Positions 10,265 to 21,136 of a stretch of DNA of 64,000 bases are shown here, in pieces. Source of the stretch: Pseudorasbora parva (lineage: Eukaryota; Chordata; Actinopteri; Cypriniformes; Gobionidae). Under the pieces are notes generated by a model. It worked only from the letters and a program-made list of their open reading frames with translations, was not told the origin of the DNA and did no database searches. The number at the start of each line of letters is the position of its first letter. Within the stretch, counting starts at the first letter, position 1. A program made the position numbers and the translations under genes. Location: contig NC_090184.1 in the NCBI RefSeq assembly GCF_024679245.1, positions 7,658,047 to 7,722,046 on the forward strand, given 5' to 3'.

Positions 10265-11885
10265 CAGTCTTGTTCAAAATAATAGCAGTACAATGTGACT
10301 AACCAGAATAATCAAGGTTTTTAGTATATTTTTTATTGCTACGTGGCAAACAAGTTACCAGTATGTTCAGTAGATTGTCAGAAAACAAACAAGACCCAGC
10401 ATTCATGATATGCACGCTCTTAAGGCTGTGCAATTGGGCAATTAGTTGAAAGGGGTGTGTTCAAAAAAATAGCAGTGTCTGCCTTTGACTGTACAAACTC
10501 AAAACTATTTTGTACAAAAAAAAAAAAATTCTGGGATTTAGCAATCCTGTGAATCACTAAACTAATATTTAGTTGTATGACCACAGTTTTTTAAAACTGC
10601 TTGACATCTGTGTGGCATGGAGTCAACCAACTTGTGGCACCTCTCAGCTGTTATTCCACTCCATGATTCTTTAACAACATTCCACAATTCATTCACATTT
10701 CTTGGTTTTGCTTCAGAAACAGCATTTTTGATATCACCCCACAAGTTCTCAATTGGATTAAGGTCTGGAGATTGGGCTGGCCACTCCATAACATTAATTT
10801 TGTTGGTTTGGAACCAAGACTTTGCCCGTTTACTAGTGTGTTTTGGGTCATTGTCTTGTTGAAACAACCGTTTCAAGGGCATGTCCTCTTCAGCATAGGG
10901 CAACATGACCTCTTCAAGTATTTTAACATATGCAAACTGATCCATGATCCCTGGTATGCGATAAATAGGCCCAACACCATAGTAGGAGAAACATGCCCAT
11001 ATCATGATGCTTGCACCTCCATGCTTCACTGTCTTCACTGTGTACTGTGGCTTGAATTCAGAGTTTGGGGGTCGTCTCACAAACTGCCTGTGGCCCTTGG
11101 ACCCAAAAAGAACAATTTTACTCTCATCAGTCCACAAAATGTTCCTCCATTTCTCTTTAGGCCAGTTGATGTGTTCTTTGGCAAATTGTAACCTCTTCTG
11201 CACATGCCTTTTTTTTAACAGAGGGACTTTGCGGGGGATTCTTGAAAATAGATTAGCTTCACACAGACGTCTTCTAACTGTCACAGTACTTACAGGTAAC
11301 TCCAGACTGTCTTTGATCATCCTGGAGGTGATCATTGGCTGAGCCTTTGCCATTCTGGTTATTCTTCTATCCATTTTGATGGTTGTCTTCCGTTTTCTTC
11401 CACGTCTCTCTGGTTTTGCTCTCCATTTTAAGGCATTGGAGATCATTTTAGCTGAACAGCCTATCATTTTTTGCACCTCTTTATAGGTTTTCCCCTCTCT
11501 AATGAACTTTTTAATCAAAGTACGCTGTTCTTCTGAACAATGTCTTGAACGACCCATTTTCCTCAGCTTTCAAATGCATGTTCAACAAGTGTTGGCTTCA
11601 TCCTTAAATAGGGGCCACCTGATTCACACCTGTTTCTTCACAAAATTGATGACCTCAGTGATTGAATGCCACACTGCTATTTTTTTGAACACACCCCTTT
11701 CAACTAATTGCCCAATTGCACAGCCTTAAGAGCGTGCATATCATGAATGCTGGATCTTGTTTGTTTTCTGAGAATCTACTGAACCTACTGGTAACTTGTT
11801 TGCCACGTAGCAATAAAAAAATATACGAAAAACCTTGATTATTCTGGTTAGTCACATTGTACTGCTATTATTTTGAACAAGACTG
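10265..11885 (-). mobile_element. Intact-looking Tc1-like transposon
   Basis: The element is 1621 bp with TA on each side (10263-10264, 11886-11887). Copy 2 at about 39553 has the uninterrupted site with a single TA. The ~214-bp inverted repeats (10265-10478 and 11671-11885) are nearly identical. Each holds an outer TTCAAAATAATAGCAGT and an inner TTCAAAAAAATAGCAGT motif, which is the IR/DR arrangement known from Sleeping Beauty-type elements. It carries a single uninterrupted transposase on the minus strand. Its absence from copies 2 and 3 shows that it arrived after the duplication. Confidence 0.95.
10562..11557 (-). CDS. Tc1/mariner transposase (DD34E)
   Basis: The protein is 331 aa with a start [10 protein letters not shown] and a normal stop, the usual length for Tc1-like transposases (about 340). 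The N-terminal half holds a bipartite helix-turn-helix DNA-binding region (about residues 10-110) with a GRKRK AT-hook-like linker at 53-57. The catalytic triad is visible: D144 in LWTDES, D235 in FQQDND, and E270 in NPIENLWG, with 34 residues between the last two. The glycine-rich block HGGASIMIW lies at about 179-187. No stop, frameshift or lost key residue is seen. The enzyme would bind the two motifs in each inverted repeat and cut at TA. Whether it is active cannot be judged from sequence alone. Confidence 0.93.
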   Translation of the reverse strand: MGRSRHCSEEQRTLIKKFIREGKTYKEVQKMIGCSAKMISNALKWRAKPERRGRKRKTTIKMDRRITRMAKAQPMITSRMIKDSLELPVSTVTVRRRLCEANLFSRIPRKVPLLKKRHVQKRLQFAKEHINWPKEKWRNILWTDESKIVLFGSKGHRQFVRRPPNSEFKPQYTVKTVKHGGASIMIWACFSYYGVGPIYRIPGIMDQFAYVKILEEVMLPYAEEDMPLKRLFQQDNDPKHTSKRAKSWFQTNKINVMEWPAQSPDLNPIENLWGDIKNAVSEAKPRNVNELWNVVKESWSGITAERCHKLVDSMPHRCQAVLKNCGHTTKY

Positions 11886-11911
11886 TATGTACATGATGTT
11901 AATATTATGTA

Positions 11912-13842
11912 TTTCAAAGCTACACTGTGTAACTTTTTTAGTTTATTCTTAGCTAAAAAAACGTTGTTCTTTCAAAAATATATGTGCTCATTAATGTATA
12001 TTTACTTCTTTCAAGTAATAAAGTATTCTCGTAAGTTTATAATATGCCATTTAAGATACATACGGGTGAGGGGTTCGAATGCCGGTCGCCATGTTGCCCC
12101 TCCATCTTGAAAGTACATTAGCCAAAGAGGGACATACCCGTAAATTCAAGCTTTGCCTTTCGCGTTTTAACACTCGGTGGCACTCATGGTTGAGGTCGAA
12201 CTGGAAGCCATGTTAATCTTGGGCTAAATCGGCCACCATAGGCGTTAAAATGAAATTGGAATTGAGTGGAACAGAAACTAATATTCACTGGATGGCCATA
12301 TACTGGGACGTCGTTCAGCCTATTTTAGGGGGGCTGAAGCTACCCTAAAATGTTCCTAATCCCCACTATCACTAACCATATCATCATTCATATCTAGACA
12401 CAACAAATGATGTATATCCAGCTACCAAAAATACCCGAAAAATTGGAAGTTGGACAGAAGTACAAAGAGTCGTTGTGCTATCAATATAATGCATCGCTAG
12501 CCCAGAAATCTAGACGCACCCTAGCGGCAGCAAATTTAATCTGCCCGCGAGTGTCGTCTAGCAACTCTCAATACCCTTCTGAGCTGTATTCGCCTAACTC
12601 TTGCCGGGCCAATCACATCGTGTATAGAGTCGGTGGGCGGGGCCATAATGACGACGGCCGAGTTGCGTTTGCGTGCTTCTAGTAAACACAGAAACTGGCG
12701 ACCGGCGGTCTTTCGAATCAGCTTTGACCGCGACTCTGGAAGACTTGGAGTTAAGCTTTTCTCTGAGAAAAGAACAGCACTGAAGTCATTCTTAAGAAGG
12801 GAAGATGTGTTTGGAGTTTTGCTGACCGGATATGGCGAATGTTTAATCTATCAACAAGCTCTGTTTCACCTTCATTGCTCTGGTTGGTTGAAGCGCTATC
12901 CTATCGTGTGCAGAGGGAGTTTGAAAGACAACCGTTTATTGGATTGAGCTGTCAATGGTGAGTTTCCAGACCAATCATCTTGATGTGGGTCTGGCTTGTC
13001 AGGCTAATGCATCGCACCATCTCGTTGCAACTGTAGCAGCTTTCAGAGCGTTAATTGCAGATTTCTTAAAACAAAAAAGAGATTTACAAAATAAAAGACA
13101 CATTTTTTTGTCTATTGTAATGTGTGATTTTTAACATTGACTAGGCCTATAACATATGTTTAAATGTTATGCCACTTGCGTTGTGTGAGCGACTTAATAT
13201 ATAAATCTAAAGGCTATATAAATATAAAGGAATTGGAGTAAAGGGATTGAATAAAACGTTGTTTATATTATAATAGTGCTTTTAAACATGCCATCTATGA
13301 AAGAGTGTATACAAGAGAATTGCAATGATCACAAGCCATGTTCAATAGCCTAACAACTCTTAAATTTGACATAAAAATTATTAATAAATGCTGTGTTTGT
13401 GGCATACAGCCGCGGATCAGTTGCGCTCTGCAAACGCTGCAAATATGAAAGCACATCAGCGCACTTCTGCATCGGCAACTTTAGTTTGGTCTGAGCTCGT
13501 TATCCACCCTCCCGCCCACATACACCGATACACGTTAATGGTGAAAGAAGATCGGTAAGTGCCGTGAGGCGTGTGATACAGTCAAATTGTAAGTTGTTTT
13601 TAATGACCTGCTTACCTTTAGCTACATTTTCTTGAGGTAAAGGAAAGGGGATATTTTGGTTTGATATGGAAAACTATAGTCTAGCTAGAGTGAACAGGCA
13701 AAATACAAGATTTTGCAAACGCAAATTTCAAATAGCCTACCCTGGGGCTAAGCCCCCCTGTCTTCCAATCCTAGTGAGGTCCCTGGTCATATACCTTTTC
13801 ACCGCTAGATGAGGGAAAAAATCACACAGAGTAGCTTTAATG
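11912..13842. mobile_element. Non-autonomous DNA element, TIR AAAGCTACACTGTGT, copy 1
   Basis: The left end AAAGCTACACTGTGTAAC and the right end (complement, near 13820-13842) are inverted. No transposase frame is visible. Target duplication is not clear, so the superfamily is open. A 9-bp-TSD MITE is nested at 12498-13006. Copy 2 has it at about 39581-41874. Copy 3 keeps mainly the left part (to about 57190) because of a ~0.9-kb deletion. Confidence 0.55.
12498..13006. mobile_element. MULE-like MITE (TAGCC ends, 9-bp TSD), copy 1
   Basis: The element starts TAGCCCAG and ends CAGGCTA, with ATGCATCGC directly repeated on both sides (12489-12497, 13007-13015). A 9-bp duplication fits Mutator-like elements. 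There is no intact coding frame. The family recurs at 14393, 40164, 42425, 51647, 53826 and 54843. Confidence 0.75.
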
Positions 13843-14392
13843 AATAAAGAGAAAATTATTAAATTCATGTGTTTTATTGTATGTTTAATGAAAATAATAC
13901 AAAAATATATATTCTTAGCATCCTTTCTATTGCTGCCAGGTTAGACTTGTGTTGTAATGATTTATGCCTGTACAGTGTGCGTAAAGAAGATGATGATATA
14001 ATGCCTTTTAATAAATGAAGGTAAAACAATACATATAATGAATTAAATATGCAGTACATTACAGTTTTTAGTGTATTCCAAAATAGAGAAAATAGAGGAC
14101 CAGGACCAGCATAAACCAGCTGCCATGCTTCAAAAACCTAACCAGCATATGTTGTTTTTTTCAACAGAGGTCTTGCCTGAGCAACTGTTGGTGCAAGCCA
14201 TTGCGGTGGCTGCACTAGGAGTAGGGGCGATATACCGGTAGACACGATTAACCGGTAGAAATTTGTCAACCGGTAGATTTTGGAATACGCTCATGTGATG
14301 TTACTGTGCTGCACGGTCACAAAAGTTTATCGTTTGCATGTGTTTTTAAGCACCGCAGTTTAAAAACAGGTGTGCTCCTAGTACAGCCACCT

Positions 14393-14820
14393 AGCCTGAC
14401 AAGCCAGACCCACATCAAGATGTTTGGTCTGGAAACTCACCATTGACAGCTCAATCCGAGGGGCGGATAAACGGTTGTCTTTCAAACTCCCTCTCCATGG
14501 CGTGCACGCAATAGGATAGTGCTACAACCAACCAGAGCAACGAAGGTGAAGCAGAGCTAGTTGACAGATTAAACTTTCATCGTATCCGGTCCCTTTTTAA
14601 GAATGACTTCAGTGCCGTTCTTTGTTCTTTTCTCAGAGAAAAGCTTAACTCCAAGTCTTCCAGAGTCGCGGCCAAAGCTGATTCGAAAGACCGCCGTTCG
14701 CCAGCTTCTGTGTTTACTAGAAGCACGCAAGCACAACTCGGCCCTCATTATGTTTAGCCCCGCCCACCAACTCTATACACGATGTGATTGGCCCGACCCG
14801 AGTTTTTACAGCTCAGGGGT
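14393..14820. mobile_element. Truncated MULE-like MITE, copy 1
   Basis: It starts TAGCCTGACAAGCC and matches the inverse of the 12498 element until about 14815. There it is cut by another repeat beginning GGGTCTCATTTATAAAAC. The rest of the MITE is not found downstream, so it is 3' truncated. Copy 2 has it at about 42425-42850. The edge of inverted copy 3 (53826-54017) lies inside this element. Confidence 0.6.
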
Positions 14821-15110
14821 CTCATTTATAAAACTTTGTGTATATTTCATCCTAAAAGTGTACATACGTACAAAAGCTAGATTTTGCGTACACACAAAAA
14901 AAATCTGATTTATAAAACACCAGAAGCTGCGCAAAAATCCCTTTATAAATCACAGCCAGCAACAGATTGTGCGTACGTGCTTCTCCACCCTTTCTCCTCC
15001 CCGAAACCACCATATATGGAGCTTACAACGCCTAGTTTTACTATGCATGACCTCATCTGCATATCATTTGCATGCATATTCCCATCCACGTCACACCATG
15101 TTTAACACTG
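14821..15110. mobile_element. Harbinger-like MITE fragment
   Basis: The end GGGTCTCATTTATAAAACTT resembles the GGCCCTCATTTATCAA end of the elements at 18506 and 46708, and repeated GTGCGTACG-type motifs follow. The far end is not identifiable. Copy 2 carries it at about 42850-43140. No coding content. Confidence 0.35.
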
Positions 15111-15260
15111 TCAAAGGTAAAAGACATTGAAAATATTAGATACAGACTATAAATGCCACATTACATTACTGAATATCATTCAAAATCCTTTTTATGTTTT
15201 AGAATAAATATATCAAAATATCCATAAGAAAACATAAATAAATAGTGTTATTTTAGGCTA

Positions 15261-16398
15261 ATTAAACGGTCATTATCAACAGTCAATAGTACAACATCCA
15301 TAAACAAGAAGTAATGTAGATTTTAAACATTATTTTCATCAGGATAACCAGTTGAGCATCTCAGAGCAATACACAATAGCGTTGCTTTATTCCTGAATGA
15401 ATTATTGTTTTGAAAGACTCTATTTATTGAATAATTCAACAACTCACTCAACAGATGTGCCTAAGATGTTCCACTACTTATATATTGTAATGGAGTTCTT
15501 AACAAAAGTTAGCATTTAATCCAATCAGTGCCAGAATAAGACACAACCTACATCTGTCCTATGGCAGATCTTTTGGCATTTCTTCACAAATTCTACCTTC
15601 TTATTTAATGTAAATTACGAATTGAAAATACGCCCCATGGCAACGTACATTTCGCCAAAACACCCATATATCATAAAAAAGTTTTTACGCTTGCATGAGG
15701 TGGTTTCTCAGACAATTCGAAAAAGGAATATTTCACAAAACTGCAATGGAAACAGTTTTTCCCATTTACAGGTCACCTGACGTCAGTAAAGATGGCGTGG
15801 TATGTTTGGACAAAAGACGAGGCAGAGTTCTTTAACTCATAAAATACTAAACCATTACGGGAATGATAAAATAAGACCTAACTAACTAAAATATGATTAA
15901 ATAAAAAATATGTATTAATATAAAAAAAACATTATACTACCCCAGGGACAAGCCCGTTTGTACCTTAACTGTGTCAAATTTGTGCATGAGCATGTTGACA
16001 GTCTGAGGTGTGAGAGAGGGAGAGAGTGTGTTTCTCTGTGAATGACTGTCAGTTCAGTTACAAACTGTAACTCTACCTTGGTAACATAACTGACATTGAC
16101 CAATCAACACAACAAGAAATCATGATTTTCAGCTATACACGACACTTTACAGAGAATATTATGTAGTTATGGACTGTAACATCTACTGATCCATGACAAT
16201 GAGTTACAAAAAAATGCAGGTTTGGTCCTCCATACATGTCGTCCGACACCCGTAAGACCTCTGTTCATCTTCGGAACACAAATGAAGATATTTTAGTTGA
16301 AATCCGATGGCTCAGAAAGGCATTCATTGACACCGATATCATTTCCTCTCTTAAGACCCATAAAGGCACTAAAGACGTCGTTACAAAGCCCATCTCAT
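15261..16398 (-). repeat. Right arm of the inverted-repeat element, copy 1
   Basis: 15261-16215 is the reverse complement of 5634-6794, with a ~200-bp deletion near 15980. 16217-16398 is the hairpin block in forward orientation (GGTTTGGTCCTCCATACATG). The closing hairpin arm and outer block seen in copy 2 at 50010-50164 are missing here, because copy 1 breaks at 18848. Confidence 0.8.
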
Positions 16399-17521
16399 GA
16401 CAAGAAAATACAAAAATATATAAATGTGTTTAATGTAGCGACAAATTATAACGTGCATTACAGAAATAAACAATGTCTAGAACAACCACTTCTCTTTAAT
16501 TTAGCCTACGTTTGAAGTTAACGAAAATGAACAATAGACAGTAGTTTCTTTGTTTAATTCACAAATAACTTGCATAAAAAATAATAATAAACTAATAATA
16601 TAGCCTAGCCCTTTAAATTGTTCTGTGTCGGCCACGCATTCAGCCTTAGGAGTATCGATCTTTCGGTGACCGTCGTCAGTGAACATTCATTCATTCATTC
16701 ATATATAAAAAAAAACTTTATTTTAGCATATAAGTCAGCAGTTTTCGTTTTTTTGCATTTTGTCTTATAATTCTGAGTGACAGATGTCACATTTGATTTA
16801 GCCTATTTTTCTGTGATATTTGTTTTAGTTACGGTGTTGACAGGAGCCTAGGCTATAAGAAAAATAAATGATTGCACGGACAATTCCTATCCCCAGTGTC
16901 TCTCTTTCTGTAAGGGAAATTTAAAACATAGATTCTGGAAACAAAATCTAAATTTAGCTGGATCAGTCGGGTCGGAAATAAAATAATTTATAGCGGGTGA
17001 GCACGGAGTGAATTTTACGCGCGAGCGGAATGGTGCGGTGCGCAATAGCGGGAGCGGGACGAAAATACAGCCCCGCGCAGATTATATTTTGAAGACTATT
17101 TAAAGAAAGTGTATGAAAAAAAAAAGAAACAGCGGAAAGGGCGATAATGGACTGATTCTTGAGAGGACTTCTTGAGAGAATGGTTGAGAAATAAATAGCA
17201 TTTAAAAATTGGGAAATTAAAGTTCATCTTGCTTGCTCAGGGCAGGGAACTGGGAACTGTGCGAATGCACTAAACGTTTTATTTACTTCAAGCGCTTGCA
17301 CTGTTGTGTTCAATAGTATCCAGGCTACACTTGAGTTACCGACTGCTACACCATCTTTAACTGGGAAATCTGATCGAGTGCCGAGGGAATGCGGATGGAC
17401 CACCAGTGTGCTATGAATTCTGGGATAGGGAAGGCTGCGAAGTTGTGGGAAGGTTCCATCTGCTGTACCCTTCCTTTGCCTGAGAACCGAAGGGCGCATT
17501 TTGAAGTCGCTCATTAATTGC
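16399..17521. other. Unassigned sequence in copy 1
   Basis: No gene or named repeat is recognised. It is shared with copy 2 (about 44603-45725), so it belonged to the duplicated unit. It includes a short TTCA repeat at about 16685 and a GC-richer stretch at 16990-17100. Confidence 0.5.
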
Positions 17522-17746
17522 GGCAGCCTTCGTCGCACCAGTGACACAATCGCACTTCAAATGTGGCCTTAAGAGGTGCAGCTTTCACTTTGGGACAGCC
17601 TTCGTAGTGCCGCTGTGACGTAATCGCACTTTAAATGTGGCCTTCAGAGGGTGCAGCCTTCACATTGAGACAGCCTTCGTAGTGCCACTGTGACGTAATC
17701 GCACTTCAAATGCGGCCTTCGAAGTGCGCGCACTTCACTTTGGGAC
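17522..17746 (+). repeat. Three ~80-bp tandem repeats with TGACGTAATC motif
   Basis: The unit includes CAGCCTTCGTAGTGCC, GTGACGTAATCGCACTT and ATGTGGCCTT, repeated three times with divergence. TGACGTAA resembles a CRE or bZIP half site. It lies immediately upstream of the putative LTR and gag start, so it could act as an upstream repeat region. Copy 2: about 45726-45950. Confidence 0.7.
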
Positions 17747-17756
17747 ACAGCTATAC

Positions 17757-18240
17757 TGTTATGTGTCACACTCTGTCTTCACCTGTTGTTCATCACCATC
17801 AACGCTCTCGCTGCTTTGCGCCCGCACCTGTGTCTTGTCTAATTACTCAGACTACTTCTGTTGTTCGTTCTCTCTGTTCTGTGTCGGAGTATTGTGTGAG
17901 TTATGTGAGTAACGCTCTCTCTTTTTGTCAGCCGTATATCTTACCTGTGTCTTGTCTTGTGAAGCAGCATTCGCCCTGTTGTCTCCCGTTGAGACGTTGT
18001 TGCCTCACCTGTAGAGTTCTCTGCTCAGCTGCCGTCTTCAGGGGCCTCTCTCTCTGAGAGCATTTTCTGTTCGTCGTTAACTCTCGTGGCAAAGTATCCA
18101 CGGAGGAGCTGTCTTCCTGAGAGCACCTTTTTGAGTTTCAGCTCTGAGCTTTCTGTCTATACTGTAGACTGTTTTGTTGGACATTAAAGACTTTGCATTG
18201 TATCACCTTTGCTTTTGGATCCTTTTGTTTCACTTTCACT
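17757..18240 (+). mobile_element. Putative LTR/leader of a Ty3/gypsy-like element, copy 1
   Basis: It starts TGTTATGTGTCACAC, is pyrimidine-rich, has ATTAAA near 18184, and leads directly into a gag-like ATG at 18241. A partner 3' LTR is not seen in the window, so the boundary and LTR status are inferred. Copy 2: about 45961-46442. Confidence 0.5.
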
Positions 18241-18505
18241 ATGGATCCAGCGAAGGGGGAATCATTTTTTTCTGTGGTAGAGATTCAAGGAGTGATGCTG
18301 GGTCATCATGAGGAGGAGTTATCTGCTGCCAGAGATGCGGTGGAACGTTTGGCCGCGCAGGTTAATGATCTGTCCGTTCGCCTCCTTCATGCGCACCAAG
18401 AATCTCCCGTTGTTCAGCATCCTCCATCTCTTCCTGAACCTCGTGTGAACAATCCTCCATGTTATGCAGGTGAGCCGACTGAGTGTAGAGCCTTTTTGAC
18501 TCAGT
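18241..18505 (+). pseudogene. Ty3/gypsy-like gag, 5' fragment (copy 1)
   Basis: The frame starts MDPAKGESFF and reads about 88 codons. It is Glu/Ala-rich with a short coiled coil, then Pro-rich, ending at a CRAFLTQ block typical of fish gypsy gag. It is interrupted by a Harbinger-like element at 18506, and the rest of gag is absent here because copy 1 breaks at 18848. Copy 2 preserves the later part in pieces (47993-48147, 49483-49865). Confidence 0.72.
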
Positions 18506-18848
18506 GGCCCTCATTTATCAAAAGTGCGTACACCAAATTTCCAGCGTACACCTTGCGTACACCCAAACCCACGGTGACTTTGAGATTTGTCAATATGGAC
18601 GTTGGCGTACGGCACGCTCAAATCCTACGCCAGCTCAGGAGGTGGTGTACGCACGTTTAAGATACGTTAAAACGCACTGATAAGATATGCTATATGACCC
18701 ACTGTTAAAAACCACAACAACAACATTCAGTGTTTATTTTCATGCAACATGAACGTCAATGTTTAATTTGTGTGACTTTACCAAAGCGTTTGATTTGTAG
18801 GCATATGTATTCCTCCAGTCGCGAGCCTGTGCGCTTTATCTGACGTTT
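18506..18848. mobile_element. Harbinger-like element, left part only
   Basis: It starts GGCCCTCATTTATCAA after the target AGT. The complete version is in copy 2 (46708-47989). It is cut at 18848, the break point of the large duplication. Confidence 0.65.
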
Positions 18849-19769
18849 ATGCGGTGATGTCACAATCACATTGCATTGTGGTATATGAAGCTGCCCGAAG
18901 TGTACATATGAAGTAGACTCGCTCCCTCTGTCAAAATCAAGGGAGCAAGGGTCTCTCCATATAAACTTCCCTTGTCCACCTCACAAAGTGGGTTGCACTT
19001 CAAAATGGTGGTGGAGTGGAGGGGAAGTGCTTATGGAAGTTTGCAAGTGCATGTCTTAAAGTGGAGTGGAACGCAGCATATTTGTTAAACTGATCCCCGT
19101 TCACACGGATCGCTCAAAAAAGTGCTAAACGGGCTGTATTATGCATGCCAGGCGAGTGGTCGGCGCTGAAACTTTGTCAAGAAAAACCCACCAGACCCGA
19201 AATACACATATTTACATTTATGCATTTAGCAGACGCTTTTATCCAAAGCGACTTACAGCTCAGGAGTACAAGAAGCGATCCATCAAGAAGAGGCAAAGAA
19301 ACACAAAAAGTGCCCCAAATAACAAGATTTGTATACTGCTCAGAGTAGCAAAAAACAGAAAAGGGAAGAAGAAAAGAGAAATAGAGGAGGAAGAGGGTTT
19401 TTTTTATATGTAAGATTAAGTGCTCATGGAAGAGATTCGATTTTACCTGTCTTTTGAATGAAGCGAGTGATTCTGTCGTGCGTATGTAGGAGGACGGAAG
19501 ATCGTTCCACCAACCAGGAACAATGAAAGAAAAAGTTCTGGAGAGGGATTTCATGCCTCTCTGTGATGGTACCACAAGCCTTCGCTCATTAGCGGAGCGA
19601 AGGCTTCTGCTGGGGGTGTAGACTCGTAGGAGTGAGTCGAAGTATGCAGGTGCAGAGCTTGTGGAAGATCCATAAGCAAGAGTCAGAGCTTTGAATTTGA
19701 TCCGGGCAGCGAGTGGTAGCCAATGCAGAGAGATGAATAGAGGTGTGACATGAGCCATTTTGGGCTCAT
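18849..19769. repeat. Direct repeat left of zp3
   Basis: This matches 24759-25615 in the same orientation, including non-L2 flank (to about 19206) and the 3' part of an L2 element. Because the flank is shared too, it is a duplication rather than two insertions. The right copy has a ~70-bp deletion relative to 19350-19430. The pair brackets zp3. Confidence 0.85.
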
Positions 19770-20160
19770 TGAATACAAGATGTGCCGCAGCGTTCTGGAT
19801 CATTTGCAGCGGTTTGATTGCACAAGATGGAAGTCCAGCCAGAAGCGCATTGCAATAGTCAAGTCTAGAAATTACCAGGGCTTGGACAAGAAGCTGTGTT
19901 GCATGCTCTGTAAGGAACAGTCTGATTTTCCTGATGTTGTGCAATGCAAACCTGCATGACCGAGATGTGGTCTTTGAAGGACAGCTGGTCATCAAAGATT
20001 ACTCCAAGATTTCTGACCGATCCTGAAGGAGTAATCAAAGATGAACCTAGGCATATGACATCTGTTTTCAAAATTTCACGTTTTTGTTGTTTTACACGGA
20101 CGTTTGCAAAATTTGTGTTTTCAAGCACACAAAATGGCGTTAAATTAACCCGATTCATAT
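19207..20160 (-). mobile_element. L2-like LINE, 5'-truncated, frameshifted
   Basis: The 3' tail on the minus strand reads GTCGCTTTGGATAAAAGCGT then TGTAAA-type repeats, which is the common teleost L2 end. The RT C-terminal part is readable in two frames: VRNLGVIFDDQLSFKDHIS upstream, then ISRLDYCNALLAGLP, LHWLPLAARIKFK and WWNDLPSS downstream. A frameshift lies near 19965. It is non-functional, with no 5' region. Confidence 0.85.
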
Positions 20161-21136
20161 GTTTTTAGTTGAAGAGAGACAAATGGCTGCATTTACACTG
20201 ATCTTTTGACCATGTACTTTGTTTCTTTTCTTTTTTTTTTTTTTTGTCCCAGCGGTTTACAATCACTTTACTCATGACTGGTAACTGATATCTGTGTTTG
20301 CATTAATCTCCATCCAAAATGGTTCTGTTGGTGATCGCTTTACAATGCAACATGGTTGACCCTCATGATTTGAATGGCGTACTAAAATGATTTTATAATT
20401 CACGTCGGTTGACCATGATTAGTTTCAAGCTTGGATAAGTTCAAATCTGTCATTGATGTTTGCAGCTCAATCTGACAGAACAGATAGACTGGATAATAAC
20501 AGTAGGGTGACCAAATGTCCTGTTATCCCAGGACATAGACATTTAGGTTATAGATAGTAATTTGTAATATAACAATAAATGTATTTAAATTAATCAGGCA
20601 TTTTTGAGTAAACTTCGAGTATCACTTGAGTATCTCATTGCTGGGCCGAGCACATCTGCTTCATAGTACGACATAAAAAGATATCTTTGGCGCCAAATGT
20701 GTTACTCTGGCCTTGTGGTGGCTTGGAATTCCAATGAATATTCAAATCGGATATTCATATTTAGACGTTGGTCAGATGTCCAGATATGAGATATGTATCT
20801 GATTTAAAACCACATTCGGGATTGGCTCAGGATGGATGCAAAAATGTGATTTTTGTGTTTAAATGCGTGCAACAAAATTTGATCTGGGTTAGAAGTGTGT
20901 GTGTGCGGGGGATCAGATTTGTTTTTTTTTTGTTTTTTTTGTGCCAGTGTAAACGCACGAGTTTCACTTGTGCAGGGCTGTGGATCCCAGAGATGCATAA
21001 ACTCTACAGGTCCAGAGCAGAATCAAAGGTAATCAATTAAACTAAAAGGGGAGGTGACACCTTCATTCAAAGATGTACAAAATGGCAAAGCCAAGCACTG
21101 GTGTGTGTTGTGGCATTTGTGTTCAAGTTTGCTAGG
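20161..21136 (+). promoter_or_regulatory. Upstream region of zp3
   Basis: No gene or named repeat is recognised apart from poly(T) at 20224-20245. It should contain the oocyte promoter of the gene starting at 21137. A TACAAAA element lies at about 21075, and a short upstream ORF (ATG at 21082, stop ending at 21135, one base before the zp3 ATG) would be in the transcript if transcription starts before it. No start site can be fixed from sequence. Confidence 0.35.

Noticed and set aside
14603..15105. Two ~70-100-codon frames shared by copies 1 and 2
   Set aside because: They lie across the junction of two MITEs and have no conserved protein features.
17522..17746. CRISPR-like array
   Set aside because: Units are ~80 bp, contiguous, without spacers, in a vertebrate genome. 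They are plain tandem repeats.
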